Source: Scatomorpha gallistercoris
GTDB lineage: Bacteria > Bacillota > Clostridia > Oscillospirales > Oscillospiraceae
Length of the DNA stretch: 11,324 bases
Direction of reading: 5' to 3'
NCBI GenBank assembly: GCA_018713005.1
Contig: DVFX01000042.1
Location: 1-11,324 of the forward strand
The stretch's first letter is position 1; every line of letters begins with the position of its first letter. A program made the position numbers and the translations under genes. Positions 11,042-11,324 of this stretch are shown one piece after another. The notes beneath the pieces are model-generated. The model was not told the DNA's origin and ran no database searches. It saw only the letters and a program-made list of their open reading frames with translations.

Positions 11042-11324
11042 TCAGCTCAGGGCTATTTTCAGCGTGCGAGAGAACGTTTCGCCGGGCGCGAGCGCGGTGA
11101 CGCCGGGGCGGTCGAACATCCCGCCGCTGCCGGGGTAGCCGCTCCACAGCTCGATGCAGGCGAAGGGCGTATCGCCGCTTGCGCCCCAGAGCAGGACGTA
11201 GGGATAGCCCTCCGTCGCGACGGTGACGCAGTGTCCGTCAGGCCGCTCCAGGCGGAACCACGCGGACTCGGGCGCGGCGAGGTCTATGCTCCCGCCGTCG
11301 AACAGCCCGGGGACTATGGCCAGC
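11042..11324 (-). CDS. Aldose 1-epimerase-like protein, C-terminal fragment
   Basis: 93 C-terminal residues; the gene runs off the right edge. The sequence includes WFRLERPDGHCVTVATEG, PYVLLWGA, PFACIELWSGYPGSGG and ALAPGETFSRTLKIALS. This order (Pro-Tyr/Leu-Leu-Trp, then C/I-E-x-W-x-G, then L-x-P-G-E) is typical of the C-terminal strands of the galactose mutarotase/aldose-epimerase beta-sandwich; the Glu of CIELWSG corresponds to the conserved acidic residue of the family. The enzyme class interconverts sugar anomers in the cytoplasm; the substrate of this member cannot be told. The stop at 11042 is 28 nt before the hairpin at 10978-11013. Confidence 0.75.
   Translation of the reverse strand, partial: LAIVPGLFDGGSIDLAAPESAWFRLERPDGHCVTVATEGYPYVLLWGASGDTPFACIELWSGYPGSGGMFDRPGVTALAPGETFSRTLKIALS

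Noticed and set aside
1..11324. CRISPR arrays, tRNA or rRNA genes, complete insertion sequences
   Set aside because: I saw no regularly spaced repeats, no cloverleaf or rRNA-like sequence and no transposase; the recombinase has no terminal inverted repeats with target duplication that I could define.

Overview
The window looks like part of a chromosome from a GC-rich, spore-lineage Firmicute (Clostridia, probably Oscillospirales/Oscillospiraceae-like). This rests on strong Shine-Dalgarno (SD) sites (GGAGG types), SLH-domain surface protein, lipoprotein and NlpC/P60 types, and GC-biased codon use. No 16S, tRNA, phage structural or conjugation module is visible, so the taxon is inference.

Layout. 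(1) At the left edge is the C-terminal end of a membrane ABC-2 type permease on the + strand (to 418). (2) It converges, across a perfect 15-bp stem-loop, on a compact minus-strand cluster read from 5548 down to 560. The order is SARP/BTAD-type activator (TTG start), membrane-anchored HlyD-type adaptor with two coiled-coil modules, secreted NlpC/P60 peptidase, nitroreductase-fold lipoprotein, and a WYL-domain regulator that looks frameshifted or truncated. Gaps are 1 to 23 nt, so one transcript is likely. No transporter ATPase or permease accompanies the adaptor. The peptidase resembles the secreted cell-wall hydrolases of Gram-positive conjugative elements more than a housekeeping enzyme. (3) Upstream lies a large, very acidic secreted protein with three N-terminal SLH repeats (8270 to 5661) and a recognisable promoter. 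Between it and the activator are two mutually exclusive hairpins. (4) Next comes a tyrosine recombinase (9637 to 8369) with all catalytic residues. Its last ~95 codons run through an inverted-repeat-rich block and do not look like recombinase. (5) A 436-bp AT-rich gap follows. It holds a near-consensus + strand promoter, about 200 nt of foldable non-coding sequence and a classic bidirectional terminator, which I read as a candidate small RNA gene. (6) The right end carries two small paralogous membrane-anchored proteins overlapping by ATGA. A perfect 15-bp hairpin sits over the SD of the first, and beyond it is the C-terminal end of an aldose-1-epimerase-like enzyme.

How the parts may work together: the five-gene cluster looks like a regulated cell-envelope unit (sensor/activator, envelope-spanning adaptor, wall hydrolase, extracytoplasmic redox or flavin-fold lipoprotein, second regulator) beside an S-layer-type protein. 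The recombinase locus is flanked by two stem-loops that share the apex GCRAAATTCTTATTT in opposite orientation, each near a + strand promoter-like sequence. This recombinase/hairpin/RNA locus and the adaptor-peptidase-nitroreductase cluster are the two parts that ordinary annotation explains least. Their functions are inference.
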